DNA of 64,000 nt from Baaleninema simplex PCC 7105 (GCF_000332355.1 NZ_KB235957.1:125818-189817), one strand, 5' to 3'. Shown: positions 50,541 through 59,937, counted from the first letter of the stretch. Notes: generated from the letters alone by a model not told the origin. Numbers and translations: made by a program.

Positions 50541-51853
50541 ACGCGACCGCGCAAGAACTGCGCCATCTCGTTCGGCGTTGGCGACTTCTCGAGAGCGATT
50601 TCTTCAGTAATGCGTCCTTGTTGATAAAGCTCGAACAGGGCTTTGTTCATCGTCGTCATTCCGTCAAATTCCGATCGCAACATCACTTGAGTAATTTCTT
50701 CAAGTTTGCCTTGAATGACATATTCCTTCACGGCATCAGTTGCGATCAAAATATCGTGGAACGCCGCTCGCTTTCCGTCTGTGGTTTTACACAATCCTTG
50801 AGCGATAATCGCCACGAGGGACTCCGACAGCGCCACGCGAAACGCCGGTTGTTCGGCAGGTGGGAACATCCCCATCACCCGTTCGATGGTTTTCACCGCA
50901 CTGTTGGTGTGCAGCGTTCCCATGACCAAGTGACCGGTCGAAGCAGCTTTGAGCGCGATATTCATCGTCTCTTTATCCCGAATTTCCCCCACAAGGATCA
51001 AATCGGGATCTTCCCGCAACGCCGCCTTGAGAGCGTTAAAGAACTTCAGAGTATGCGTTCCGACTTCTCGGTGTTTGATCAGGGATTTTTGACTTTTGTG
51101 AACGAATTCGACGGGATCTTCGATAGTAATGATGTGATAGGCTTGGTTGCGGTTGATGTAGTCGATCATCGCCGCCATCGTGGTCGATTTCCCCGATCCC
51201 GTCGGCCCGGTCACGAGAATCAAACCTTTGTGATAGTCTAAGCTGATGCTTTTGAAGACCTCGGGAAGCCGCAACTGTTCCAAGGTCAAAATCTCAGCAC
51301 CGATCAAACGCAGCACCATCGCCGGCCCTGCTAAAGTATCGAACGCGTTAATCCGTACCCGAACGAAGCCTAAATCTGCCGCACCGTCGAAATCCAGGTT
51401 TTCTTGAAACTGACGGATTTCCTCGTCGCTCATCAGTTCCCGCATCCAACTCATGAAGGTGTCGAGGTCGGTAACGGGCCATTCTGTGGGGACGATGTCG
51501 CCGCGAGCGCGGTAGCGAGGCACTTCTCCAACGCCGACGTGAACGTCGGAGTGGCCTTCTTCCTCAGCGCGTTTGACGATTTCGCGCATTGTCGGGTTGC
51601 CGGGACTCGGGCCGGGACCTCGTCGCGGCATGGCTGCCTGAGTGGGCGGTGCGGGGGCAGGAGGCGCAGCGGGCGGACGAGTCGCACCGGGCGGGGGAGG
51701 GGGTGCGGCGGGCGGACGAGTCGCACCGGGCGGGGGAGGGGGCGCGGGCGGACGCTGTCCGGTTTTGGGAGGGCCTGGGGGACGAGGGGGTGGCGTGCGA
51801 CGACCTCCTCCGGGCGGGGGCGGCGGAACGGGGGGACGCTTAGACTGTGTCAT
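50537..51853 (-). CDS. pilT: PilT-type retraction ATPase with proline-rich N-terminus
   Basis: The first ~85 of its 438 residues are Pro/Gly-rich (repeats of PPPPPGATRPPAAP). The PilT domains follow: a PAS-like N-domain (SDVHVGVGEVPRYRARGDIV), Walker A GPTGSGKST (about 216-224), the Asp box TIEDPVEFVH, Walker B LILVGEIRDKETM and the His box GHLVMGTLHTNSAVKTIERV. It powers type IV pilus retraction in motility and transformation. The AIRNLIRE-type motif of PilT1 is not seen, so it may be a PilT2 paralogue. The kaiB-like gene overlaps its 3' end. Confidence 0.92.
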   Translation of the reverse strand: MTQSKRPPVPPPPPGGGRRTPPPRPPGPPKTGQRPPAPPPPPGATRPPAAPPPPPGATRPPAAPPAPAPPTQAAMPRRGPGPSPGNPTMREIVKRAEEEGHSDVHVGVGEVPRYRARGDIVPTEWPVTDLDTFMSWMRELMSDEEIRQFQENLDFDGAADLGFVRVRINAFDTLAGPAMVLRLIGAEILTLEQLRLPEVFKSISLDYHKGLILVTGPTGSGKSTTMAAMIDYINRNQAYHIITIEDPVEFVHKSQKSLIKHREVGTHTLKFFNALKAALREDPDLILVGEIRDKETMNIALKAASTGHLVMGTLHTNSAVKTIERVMGMFPPAEQPAFRVALSESLVAIIAQGLCKTTDGKRAAFHDILIATDAVKEYVIQGKLEEITQVMLRSEFDGMTTMNKALFELYQQGRITEEIALEKSPTPNEMAQFLRGRV

Positions 51854-52024
51854 AGATGCGATTACTCTTAGGGACGCGATCGAATGATTCGCTGTAATTT
51901 TTATATGCTTCTATCTTATCTATTGTCTCTGAAGCGCAGGGGACAATGTAAACCGTAAATTTTCGTAAAATTGTCGAGTTGCCTTTTTTTGGCCTCTCTA
52001 TCCACGATCTAGACGCTGTAAATA

Positions 52025-53137
52025 ATGCCTATTCGCGTTTGTATTACCTTGGGAACCCGCCCCGAAGCGATCAAACTTGCTCCGGTTATCCGTCAGTTTC
52101 AAGACGACTCGCGCTTTGAAACGCACGTAATCTTGACGGGACAACATCGAGAAATGGTGCAGCAGGTGATGCAACTGTTCGACCTGAACGCCGATCGCGA
52201 TCTCGATATCATGAAACCGAAACAAACGCTGACAGATATTACCTGTGGCAGTTTGCAAGGGTTGGAAAAGATTTTTTGCGATCTTCGACCGCAGTTCGTT
52301 ATCGTTCAAGGCGACACGACCACTGCCTTCGCCGCAGCACTGGCAGCGTTTTACCAACAAATCCCTCTCGGTCACGTGGAGGCAGGACTGCGAACCGATC
52401 GCCTCTACGATCCCTATCCTGAAGAGGCCAACCGACGCCTGATTTCGCAACTGACGCAACTCCATTTCGCCCCCACGACTCGCGCGGTGGAAAACTTACA
52501 AAAGTCGGGAGTCGTCGGCCAAATTCACCACACGGGAAATACAGTCATCGATGCCCTGCTGTCGATCGCCCAGCAAAAACCCAGTTGCGAGGTTCCGGGT
52601 TTGGACTGGTCTAAATATCGCGTGTTGCTAGCCACGGTTCACCGCCGGGAAAATTGGGGCGATCGCCTCGAATCCATCGCCACGGGATTTCTGAAGGTTC
52701 TCGATGCGGTTCCCGATGCTGCGTTGTTGCTTCCGCTTCACCGCAATCCCACTGTCCGCGAACCCCTCAAAGCCATTTTGGGCGATCGCGATCGCGTCTT
52801 TCTCACCGAACCTCTCGACTACACCGCCTTAGTAGGGGCGATCGCTCGCTGTACGCTCCTGCTAACGGATTCGGGCGGGTTGCAGGAAGAAGCCCCGGCT
52901 TTGGGAAAACCGGTGTTGGTGTTGCGGGACACCACCGAACGCCCCGAAGCCATCGAAGCAGGGACGGCGAAACTCGTCGGAACGGCGAGCGATCGCATTC
53001 TCAGCGAAGCCACCACTCTCCTCACCGATGCGACGGCGTACCAACGCATGGCGAACGCCACCAATCCCTTCGGCGACGGCCGAGCGTCTCGACGAATTGT
53101 CAAAATCGTGGCAGATTATTTTGCCAGTTCGGTCTAA
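52025..53137 (+). CDS. wecB: UDP-N-acetylglucosamine 2-epimerase (non-hydrolysing)
   Basis: The 370-residue protein is complete. Its GT-B fold motifs are CITLGTRPEAIKLAPVI, ILTGQHREMVQQVMQLF, VIVQGDTTTAFAAALAAF, GHVEAGLRTDRLYDPYPEEANRRL, VLLATVHRRENWG and LLTDSGGLQEEAPALGKPVLVLRDTTERPEAI. It converts UDP-GlcNAc to UDP-ManNAc for surface polysaccharides. No polysaccharide genes are directly linked. The K+ channel gene follows by 55 bp on the same strand. Confidence 0.96.
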   Translation: MPIRVCITLGTRPEAIKLAPVIRQFQDDSRFETHVILTGQHREMVQQVMQLFDLNADRDLDIMKPKQTLTDITCGSLQGLEKIFCDLRPQFVIVQGDTTTAFAAALAAFYQQIPLGHVEAGLRTDRLYDPYPEEANRRLISQLTQLHFAPTTRAVENLQKSGVVGQIHHTGNTVIDALLSIAQQKPSCEVPGLDWSKYRVLLATVHRRENWGDRLESIATGFLKVLDAVPDAALLLPLHRNPTVREPLKAILGDRDRVFLTEPLDYTALVGAIARCTLLLTDSGGLQEEAPALGKPVLVLRDTTERPEAIEAGTAKLVGTASDRILSEATTLLTDATAYQRMANATNPFGDGRASRRIVKIVADYFASSV

Positions 53138-53192
53138 CAATCGATAGGTCGATCGCTACCCGATTTTCAACCCCGCGTTTCGCCAAAATCTC

Positions 53193-54251
53193 ATGCACGA
53201 GTCGTTTCAGCGTATCCTAACTGGCGCGATCTTTTTTCTGTTAACGATCGCGATCGCCATTTTCGGCTACGTGCTGTTTGGCTGGGAACTCATCGACGCC
53301 ATTTATATGGTCATCATCACCATATTCGGCGTCGGCTACGGAGAAGTTCAACCTCTCGAAACCCCAGCCGAAAAACTCTTTACCATCGGCGTTATCGTGG
53401 CGGGAACCTCTTCAGCCGTTTACATCGTTGGAGGCTTTGTCCAAATGGTGACAGAAGGAGAAATCAACCGCGCCTTTGAATCCCGCCGCAAAACTCAAGG
53501 CATCGAACGCTTAGAACGCCATTCGATCGTCTGCGGGTTCGGACGCATGGGGGAAATTCTGGCGAAAAAGCTCCACGAAGCCCGAAAACCTTTCGCGATC
53601 GTCGATAACGACCCCGATCGCATGGCACTGGCCGAATCGTTAGGCTATTTAGTCCGTTTGGGCAGTGCAGCGGATGAAGAAGTCTTAAAATCTGTGGGGA
53701 TCGATCGCGCTAAATGTTTGGCAACCGTCCTTTCCGACGACGCCCTCAACGTCTTCATCACCCTCACCGCTCGCGAACTCAATCCCAACCTCACCATTCT
53801 CGCACGGGGGGAACTGCCCTCAACCGGTAAAAAACTCCAGTTAGCCGGTGCCGATCGCATCGTTCTCCCGGCCGAAATCGGCGCGTTGCAAATGAGCAAT
53901 TACATCACCCATCCCACTGTCTTCGAGTTTTTGGAACAAGAAGAAGGACGAAGCACCCTCAACGACTTGCTGTCTCAAATTAACTTGCAGTTTACCGAAC
54001 TGGCGATCGGCAAAAACTCCCTATTGCGCGGTCGCACCATCGGCGAATTAGAAGTTCGCGGCAAAGGCATTTTTCTCGTCGTCGCCTTGCGTCGTCCCAA
54101 CGGTGAAATTTTCACCCATCCGCCGCAATCGGAAATGTTAGATGCCGGAGATACTGTGATGGTTATGGGACACGCGGGAGATATTCCGCAATTCGCCCGC
54201 CGCCATGAAGTCAAACACGAGTTACGCTATCGCGGCGCGAAGCTGCCCTAG
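53193..54251 (+). CDS. potassium channel with TrkA-N (RCK) regulatory domains
   Basis: A 352-residue protein with two transmembrane helices (about 9-30 and 70-92) flanking a pore helix and selectivity filter TIFGVGYGE. An RCK-N domain follows (HSIVCGFGRMGEILAKKLHEARKPFAIVDNDPDR, Rossmann GxGxxG type) and then a TrkA-C domain (FTELAIGKNSLLRGRTIGELEVRGKGIFLVVALRRPNGE). The 2TM plus RCK layout is that of MthK-type channels gated by nucleotide or cation ligands. The filter reads GVGYG in place of TVGYG, common in prokaryotic channels. Confidence 0.92.
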   Translation: MHESFQRILTGAIFFLLTIAIAIFGYVLFGWELIDAIYMVIITIFGVGYGEVQPLETPAEKLFTIGVIVAGTSSAVYIVGGFVQMVTEGEINRAFESRRKTQGIERLERHSIVCGFGRMGEILAKKLHEARKPFAIVDNDPDRMALAESLGYLVRLGSAADEEVLKSVGIDRAKCLATVLSDDALNVFITLTARELNPNLTILARGELPSTGKKLQLAGADRIVLPAEIGALQMSNYITHPTVFEFLEQEEGRSTLNDLLSQINLQFTELAIGKNSLLRGRTIGELEVRGKGIFLVVALRRPNGEIFTHPPQSEMLDAGDTVMVMGHAGDIPQFARRHEVKHELRYRGAKLP

Positions 54252-54259
54252 CCTTTCCC

Positions 54260-55060
54260 TTATACGGTTTTCGTGCAGTAGTAAACGTCGTGGTGGGGCA
54301 GCAGTGCGTATCGCTTCACGATCGCCTCGTCGAGTTCGCGGACGAAGGGGTCGATTTTCACGGTAAATCCCGCTTCCTGTAGGCGATCGGCGTAATCTTT
54401 CCCGTACCAGCGCACGTGATCTTTTTGTCCGAACAGGCGCTCTCGCTCCTCGGGAGACTCGACGCTGGGATCTTCAAAGGTTTCGTCGCGATCGAGATCG
54501 AGAGGAACTTGTAAAATCGCCCAGCCTCCCGGTTTGAGGACGCGACACAACTCCCGCATCGCTTGGCGATCGTTCGGGATATGTTCGAGGACGTGGTTGC
54601 ACAACACCACATCGAAGCTGTTGTCGTCGTATTGGATATCGGTAATATCCATTTTGACCATCGCCAGCGAAGAATCGAGATCGGCAGTGAGATAATCGAG
54701 ATTGTCTAATTCGATGAATTTATGATAGAAAATCTTTTCAGGAGCGATGTGGAGGACTTTCAGGCGATCGGTAAATAAATTGGTTCGTTGTTGCAAATAC
54801 AACCACAACAACCGATGGCGTTCCATGGCCGTACACCGGGGACATTGCGCGTTGGGTCGCTGTCCGACTCCGGCCGTGCGAAACTCTCGGAAATGCCCGT
54901 TACAACACGGACAAACCACGTTGTCGCCAATATATCGAATTTGTTGGGCTTGAAATCTTAAGGTTTTGATCGATCGACGATACCGCGTTTGGGCTTTCCC
55001 GATCAGTTGTCGAAGCGGTGCGGGAACCACGGATCTGGCTATAGATTTAACCGAACTCAT
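54260..55060 (-). CDS. SAM-dependent methyltransferase with N-terminal zinc ribbon
   Basis: In this 266-residue protein, residues about 45-80 hold a CPCC...CPRC zinc-ribbon-like motif. The methyltransferase core has [65 protein letters not shown] and a late [18 protein letters not shown] segment. Such proteins with HVLEHI motifs are common in glycan or surface-modification loci. The substrate is unknown. It is convergent with the K+ channel (8 bp apart) and divergent from purT. Confidence 0.85.
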   Translation of the reverse strand: MSSVKSIARSVVPAPLRQLIGKAQTRYRRSIKTLRFQAQQIRYIGDNVVCPCCNGHFREFRTAGVGQRPNAQCPRCTAMERHRLLWLYLQQRTNLFTDRLKVLHIAPEKIFYHKFIELDNLDYLTADLDSSLAMVKMDITDIQYDDNSFDVVLCNHVLEHIPNDRQAMRELCRVLKPGGWAILQVPLDLDRDETFEDPSVESPEERERLFGQKDHVRWYGKDYADRLQEAGFTVKIDPFVRELDEAIVKRYALLPHHDVYYCTKTV

Positions 55061-55183
55061 CGAGTTACAAAGGAAATAAGGTGTTGGGTATGCCCATGCT
55101 ATCCCACGCTTCTCGAAAGTGTCAATAAAAGCTCCAATATACTAGAAAACTGCCAACTTTCAAAATTTTTTGTTGCAACTCTC

Positions 55184-56347
55184 GTGAAATTACCTAAAAC
55201 AATAATGCTCCTCGGTTCTGGGGAACTCGGCAAAGAATTCGTCATCGCCGCACAGCGCTTCGGCAATACAGTTATTGCGGTCGATCGCTATGAGAACGCC
55301 CCTGCGATGCAAGTGGCCGATATTTCAGAAGTGATTTCCATGCTCGATGGCGACGCTCTCGAACGCCTCGTCAAACAGCACCGACCTGATTACATCGTGC
55401 CGGAAATCGAAGCGATTCGCACCACAAAACTCCTCGACCTCGAACGCCAAGGTTTTACAGTCATTCCCACAGCCGCCGCGACGAACTACACCATGAACCG
55501 CGATCGCATTCGGGATTTAGCAGCGGGGGAATTAGGTGTTCGGACGGCAAAATACGCTTACGCCTCGTCCCTCGAAGAGTTGCAAACGGTTTCTCAAGAC
55601 ATTGGCTTTCCCAACGTCGTTAAACCCGTCATGTCTTCCTCGGGCAAAGGTCAGTCCGTCGTCAACCACTCGGATGAGGTGTCCCGAGCCTGGACTTACG
55701 CCGTTGAAGGGGCGCGGGGAGATTCTCAAAAGGTCATTGTCGAGGAGTTCGTGGAGTTCGAGGTGGAAATTACCCTCCTGACAGTCCGTCAGTGGAATGG
55801 GGAAACGCTCTTTTGTCCTCCGATCGCCCACCGTCAAGAACGCGGCGACTATCAGGAATCTTGGCAACCGGCCGGAATTTCCAACGCACAACTAACTCAA
55901 GCGCAGGCGATCGCCGAAAAAGTCACCGCCGCCCTCGGAGGAGCCGGAATTTTCGGCGTTGAGTTCTTTATTACCCGTGACGAAGCCATTTTCTCGGAAC
56001 TCTCCCCCCGACCCCACGATACGGGAATGGTGACGTTGGTTTCGCAAAACCTCAACGAGTTCGAGTTGCATCTGCGGGCGATTTTGGGGCTGCCGATTCC
56101 CACCATCGAACTGGTGTCTCCTGGCGCGAGTTCGGTAATTCTCGCCGATCGCAACGCCGATCGCGTCACCTTTGAGGGAGTTGACGAAGCCTTAGCCGAA
56201 CCGAATACGGACGTGCGTTTGTTCGGGAAGCAAACCACGCGCCCTTACCGCCGCATGGGAGTCGCTCTCGCTACCGCCGAAACCGCCCAGCAAGCCAGGG
56301 ACATCGCTAATCGCGCCGCCAGTCGGGTTCGCTTGGTGTACGATTGA
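55184..56347 (+). CDS. purT: formate-dependent GAR transformylase (PurT)
   Basis: The 387-residue ATP-grasp enzyme starts at a GTG ([27 protein letters not shown]), which is the family N-terminus; the frame is open further upstream but overlaps the divergent methyltransferase. Motifs include [31 protein letters not shown] (ATP-grasp), [48 protein letters not shown] and [17 protein letters not shown]. It formylates GAR using formate and ATP in purine synthesis. The stop codon TGA overlaps the right end of an IS200/IS605 element that inserted exactly at the gene's end. Confidence 0.95.
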   Translation: MKLPKTIMLLGSGELGKEFVIAAQRFGNTVIAVDRYENAPAMQVADISEVISMLDGDALERLVKQHRPDYIVPEIEAIRTTKLLDLERQGFTVIPTAAATNYTMNRDRIRDLAAGELGVRTAKYAYASSLEELQTVSQDIGFPNVVKPVMSSSGKGQSVVNHSDEVSRAWTYAVEGARGDSQKVIVEEFVEFEVEITLLTVRQWNGETLFCPPIAHRQERGDYQESWQPAGISNAQLTQAQAIAEKVTAALGGAGIFGVEFFITRDEAIFSELSPRPHDTGMVTLVSQNLNEFELHLRAILGLPIPTIELVSPGASSVILADRNADRVTFEGVDEALAEPNTDVRLFGKQTTRPYRRMGVALATAETAQQARDIANRAASRVRLVYD

Positions 56348-56378
56348 CATACTCCCCGGCGTGAATGCACGGGGATTC

Positions 56379-57728
56379 TCACAAAGTGATTCTTGATTCA
56401 TCGACACCACTTACTGTTTCAAGTTGCCTATCGACAGCAGGGGTGGTAGTCTCCTCAAGCGTTCCTGGTTCCCCAGCAGTTTCCCAATGCCCTTGGGTAC
56501 TGTGATTCCACTCAATACCTAGAACGTTCATCCCTTTCTTCAAGATATTTAATGCCGCATTCGTATCACGACAAATTTCTATCTTGCATTGAGGACATTG
56601 ATGAGTTCTAGTACTGAGTGATTTCTTCACTCGATGACCACAGTTAAAACAATCTTGAGATGTATAATTCGGTGCAACAGCTATCACTGTTTTATCCCAA
56701 ACTTTCCCAAAATAGTCTAGCCATTGAGTGAATTGATACCACGAAGCGTCAGAAATAGACTTTGCCAAATGATGATTCTTGACCAGGTTTTGTATCTTCA
56801 GGTCTTCGTATGCCACAACATCGTTAGATGCTACTACGCACCGAGCTTCTCTTGGTGCGCGTTCCCTAGCGGAGGGGCTGTGTGCGGAACCTGCGTCCGC
56901 ACCTTGTAAGCCCCGTCCGTGCGACGGCGCGGGGTCGCACCGCAACTTAACTGCCCAGTCTTTACGTTGGCGTTGAACCTTCAAATGAGCCTTGCCCAGT
57001 CTAATCCTAGCTTTTTGGTAGTTGTTTGATTGAGGCTTTTTACCCTTAACAAACTTTCTGGATAGCCGTCGCTGTAGTTTCTTAATGCGTTTTTCAGACC
57101 GTCTCAAATACTTGGGGTAGGTTGTCGCATTGTCGTTTTGGTCTTTGTAGAAATACTTTAAGCCCAAGTCAATGCCAATCGCATTCCCGGTATAGTTTCC
57201 TATTTCTTTTCGAGTGGCATCAAAACAGAATTGAGCATAATAACCATCAGCTCGCCTAATCACTCTCACCCGATTAATTTTGAGTCTGAACAAGTCCTCT
57301 CTGGTCTCACGATCGCAAAACACAGAAAACTTACCCGCCTTAAAGCCATCGGTGAAATTAATAGCTAAACAGTCCTCTGAAAGTTTCCAGCCTGAAGTTT
57401 TATACTCAACTGAACGAGAATGCTTTTTAAACTGAGGATAACCTTTCTGTTTGGCTCCTTCTCTACAGCGACGATAGAAGCTAGAGATAGAATTCCAAGC
57501 TCTCTCTGATGATGCCTGACGTGCCATTGAGTTCAACTTTTTGGCAAAAGGAAACTCACGCGCCAATTCTTTGCATAGCAGAGAGAGACGAGCCTTATCT
57601 ACTTTAGACTCATCTCGCCATAACCTTACTGCTTTGTTTCTGATAAACTGAGCAGTTCTTATGGCTTCATCTAAGGCTTTATATTGTGCCTTAGACCCAT
57701 TCAACAACTTGGCTTCTCTTACTATCAT
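56379..57728 (-). CDS. tnpB: TnpB RNA-guided endonuclease with in-frame palindromic insert
   Basis: The 449-residue protein has an N-terminal helix-turn-helix (KALDEAIRTAQFIRNKAVRLW) and the RuvC-like nuclease triad: Asp187 in GIDLGLKYF, Glu309 in VAYEDLKIQNL and Asp388 in CRDTNAALNIL. The zinc ribbon (CFNCGH...CPQCKIEIC) is intact. Residues about 263-294 ([10 protein letters not shown]...APRE) are a 32-residue insertion encoded by the palindromic element at 56848-56943, lying between the DWAVKL helix and the ARCVVASNDVVAYEDL strand. Without it the protein would be about 417 residues. TnpB cleaves DNA guided by RNA from the element's right end. Activity with this insertion is uncertain. Confidence 0.9.
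   Translation of the reverse strand: MIVREAKLLNGSKAQYKALDEAIRTAQFIRNKAVRLWRDESKVDKARLSLLCKELAREFPFAKKLNSMARQASSERAWNSISSFYRRCREGAKQKGYPQFKKHSRSVEYKTSGWKLSEDCLAINFTDGFKAGKFSVFCDRETREDLFRLKINRVRVIRRADGYYAQFCFDATRKEIGNYTGNAIGIDLGLKYFYKDQNDNATTYPKYLRRSEKRIKKLQRRLSRKFVKGKKPQSNNYQKARIRLGKAHLKVQRQRKDWAVKLRCDPAPSHGRGLQGADAGSAHSPSARERAPREARCVVASNDVVAYEDLKIQNLVKNHHLAKSISDASWYQFTQWLDYFGKVWDKTVIAVAPNYTSQDCFNCGHRVKKSLSTRTHQCPQCKIEICRDTNAALNILKKGMNVLGIEWNHSTQGHWETAGEPGTLEETTTPAVDRQLETVSGVDESRITL
56848..56943. repeat. palindromic element copy B, in frame in tnpB, with nested hairpin
   Basis: The 96-bp insert shares both ends with the 51-bp copy in iscB (TCTCTTGGTGCGCGTTCCCT... and ...GGGGTCGCACCGC). Inside it sits an extra GGGGCT/AGCCCC hairpin with an inner GTGCGGA/TCCGCAC stem (about 56874-56914). 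The length is divisible by three and no stop arises. Confidence 0.88.
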
Positions 57729-57875
57729 GGTTTTATTTTACCGGACTTTATTTTGGATAACTTTATTTTTAACATAAGTTAACCGTCCTAGAAGGACGGG
57801 GCTTTAAACCCACTTTTTTTGGTAACTACTGGGAGACAAGGAGGACACTGTTCCCCGTTCCCCGTTCCAGCGTGC

Positions 57876-57900
57876 TATAATGTTGATGTAATAATCAACA
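57876..57900 (+). promoter_or_regulatory. promoter -10 box with overlapping operator palindrome
   Basis: A consensus TATAAT lies at 57876-57881. TGTTGAT (57881-57887) and ATCAACA (57894-57900) form a perfect inverted repeat directly after it, 23 bp before the next start codon. This is the layout of a repressor site. Confidence 0.55.
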
Positions 57901-57922
57901 GCTTAGTGGAGGCTGAAAGACC

Positions 57923-58375
57923 ATGGCCAAACCCACTACTGCCAAACCGACTCGACACGATCTGTTACGGAAAACGGCTGCCGACAGTAACAAGTACCTC
58001 AACGCCACGATTCGGCTGTGTGGCGGAAGCGATCGCGAACGGATTGCCGGTAAAGACCGCAACACTTACGCCACCGTTGCCGATATGAACAATATCGCCG
58101 TAAAAGGGACGATGGCGCACGTCATCCAGCTCACCCACGGAGTTCGCCACACGCGAGACGACTATACAGACGACGAACTCAAACGCATCGCGACGTTAGA
58201 GATTTTAGAGGGCAAAGCTCTCGAAACCTACCGCCCCCAAGGGCATGAGGAAATTATCTGTCTAGTTGCCCGCGAAATTGCCAAAATCGACGAGATTTTG
58301 ACGAAGTACGACCGTGCTAACCTCCACCAACGCAAGCGGAAACAGGTCGTGGCGAAATGGCGATCGCTCGAATAG
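57923..58375 (+). CDS. hypothetical protein, 150 aa
   Basis: The ATG is preceded by GGAGGCTGAAAGACC, a good ribosome-binding site, and by a TATAAT promoter with a palindrome. The protein is hydrophilic and basic: KPTTAKPTRHDLLRKTAADSNKYLNATIRLCGG at the start, a middle HVIQLTHGVRHTRDDYTDDELKRIATLEILEGKA, and a charged helical tail REIAKIDEILTKYDRANLHQRKRKQVVAKWRSLE. No transmembrane segment or known catalytic motif is seen. I do not recognise the family. The strong expression signals argue for a real gene. Confidence 0.65.
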   Translation: MAKPTTAKPTRHDLLRKTAADSNKYLNATIRLCGGSDRERIAGKDRNTYATVADMNNIAVKGTMAHVIQLTHGVRHTRDDYTDDELKRIATLEILEGKALETYRPQGHEEIICLVAREIAKIDEILTKYDRANLHQRKRKQVVAKWRSLE

Positions 58376-58490
58376 CCCGATCCTCACGTTTTGACGACCT
58401 CGAAGTTGCCCATACACGAGAATGTGGCGTTCGGTGGTTTCTAACGTAATGACATCGGTGTCTTCACTGGGTTTGAGGGGGCGCCCAGCG
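58376..58490 (-). pseudogene. unidentified gene fragment
   Basis: On the minus strand a frame without start or stop reads RPLKPSEDTDVITLETTERH then ILVYGQLRGRQNVRIGLFE. The composition is protein-like, but both ends run into other genes. Probably a leftover C-terminal piece. No family recognised. Confidence 0.3.
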
Positions 58491-58500
58491 TCTGGGGGGC

Positions 58501-58860
58501 GTCGAGCGGGTCGAGCGTCTGATTACCATTTCCTCACCCCACCAAGGGACTTGGACCGCCTACGCTCTCGATCGCGTCGGTTGCCATCAAATGCGTCCGA
58601 ACAGCGAGTTTCTGCTAGAGTTAGATCGGGACGCGCGAGACCTCCTCGGACAGATCGACTTTACGTCGATTTGGACGCCTTACGACTTGATGATTTTACC
58701 CGCTCGCAGTTCCCAACTGTCCGTCGGAACCGATCGCCAAATTCCCGTTGCACTCCATTCTTGGATGCTCGAAGACCTTCGGTGTATCGAGCTGGTAGTC
58801 GAAACGCTTTCTCGAGCGAAACCCAACCCGTCGCGCGATCGCTCGTTCGTCCTGCGATAG
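58501..58860 (+). pseudogene. truncated lipase/esterase, C-terminal part
   Basis: About 119 codons encode the C-terminal half of an alpha/beta-hydrolase lipase: VERLITISSPHQGTWTAYAL, QMRPNSEFLLELDRD, FTSIWTPYDLMILPARSSQL (the acid residue region) and VALHSWMLEDLRCIELV with the catalytic His. The N-terminal half with the GxSxG nucleophile is absent and no start or promoter is visible. It should be non-functional. Confidence 0.75.
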
Positions 58861-59015
58861 ACTGCGCGAGTTTCCACGAAACCTCTATGCTTGGTTTTAC
58901 CAGAGGTTCTCCCAATTCAGCAAGTGTTTTTTTACTCGAAGGATCTCGCTCAAACCCGCTCCGATCGCTCAAACCGTGACGTTGTATTGACGAACCGCTC
59001 GACTTCAAAATTATC

Positions 59016-59750
59016 GTGGAACGAGAACCATCGCGGGAACAGTTAAAACAGGAACTGACCGAGCTGCACCAGGAACTCACAGCCCTCAAGCTCGAGAAAG
59101 CCGATCTCGAAATCATGCTCGAAAACATTACCGAACACGCTGATGCGATCGAAAGCGAACTTCGGACCCGCAACAAAGAAATCGTCTCGCTCAACCACCA
59201 ACTCGCCCTAGCCAACAAAGAATTAGAGCAACTGGCCAACCTCGACGGCTTGACCGAAATTGCCAACCGACGACATTTCGACGAAACCCTCGATCGAGAA
59301 TGGCGGCGTATGAGTCGCCAACAACAACCCCTTTCGTTAATTCTTGGCGATATCGACTTTTTCAAACGTTACAACGACACCTACGGACACCAAGCGGGAG
59401 ACTGGTGTTTGAAGCAGGTTGCAGCTGCGTTCGTACGTGCAGCCAAACGTCCGAGCGATCTCGTTGCGCGCTACGGGGGGGAAGAAATTGCGGTCATTCT
59501 CCCAAATACAGACTGTAAAGGGGGTTTGCAGGTGGCCTCGGAAATTCGATCTCATCTCCAGGCGATGAAAATCGAACACGGCGGATCGCCGATCGATAAA
59601 TACGTAACCTTGAGTTTGGGCATCGCTACGATCGTCCCGACCCCCACTTTACCCGAAACGCTTCTCGTAAACCAAGCCGACACAGCCCTCTACCAAGCCA
59701 AGAAGGACGGACGCAACCGCACCGTTTTTTTTCGTAAAGGCTTAGTGTGA
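59016..59750 (+). CDS. coiled-coil GGDEF protein
   Basis: The 244-residue cytoplasmic protein starts at GTG. Residues 1-75 form a coiled coil (heptads rich in Leu/Glu). The GGDEF domain has LDGLTEIANRRHFDETLDREW, LILGDIDFFKRYNDTYGHQAGDWCLK, ARYGGEEIAVILPNTD and a C-terminal ALYQAKKDGRNRT. The active-site motif is GGEEI, a tolerated variant of GGEEF. The position of the I-site reads RPSD, compatible with RxxD. It should synthesise cyclic di-GMP, with the coiled coil mediating dimerisation. Confidence 0.88.
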   Translation: MEREPSREQLKQELTELHQELTALKLEKADLEIMLENITEHADAIESELRTRNKEIVSLNHQLALANKELEQLANLDGLTEIANRRHFDETLDREWRRMSRQQQPLSLILGDIDFFKRYNDTYGHQAGDWCLKQVAAAFVRAAKRPSDLVARYGGEEIAVILPNTDCKGGLQVASEIRSHLQAMKIEHGGSPIDKYVTLSLGIATIVPTPTLPETLLVNQADTALYQAKKDGRNRTVFFRKGLV

Positions 59751-59764
59751 TTGGGTTGCTTTAA

Positions 59765-59810
59765 CGCACGGGACAGGGAACGGGGAATCGGGAACGGGGA
59801 ACAGGGAAAA
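59765..59810. repeat. GGGAACGG heptamer tract
   Basis: A short array of GGGAACGGGGAATCGGGAAC-type units, the same class as at 34147-34192 and 57848-57868. Such heptamers are typical spacer repeats of filamentous cyanobacteria. Confidence 0.7.
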
Positions 59811-59937
59811 CTGTTTTCTCCCTCGCCCCATCTCATCATTTCATTACCTCATCACTCCCCGGTTGGGGGCGGTGCGTGACGCGGTAAATTCCACTTATCG
59901 GAGGGCGGCGACGTTTTAACGCCCGCGTCACGACACC

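Larger units (their letters stand above)
56344..57815 (-). mobile_element. IS200/IS605-type element with intact tnpB frame
   Basis: On the minus strand the right end is GAATCCCCGTGCATTCACGC followed by CGGGGAGTATGTCAA, abutting the purT stop. The left side carries a CCGTCCT-AGA-AGGACGG hairpin (57783-57799). One tnpB gene is present and no tnpA. The left boundary is approximate. Confidence 0.8.

Noticed and set aside
54989..55183. N-terminal extension of purT
   Set aside because: The frame is open but overlaps the divergent methyltransferase; the family N-terminus begins at the GTG at 55184.
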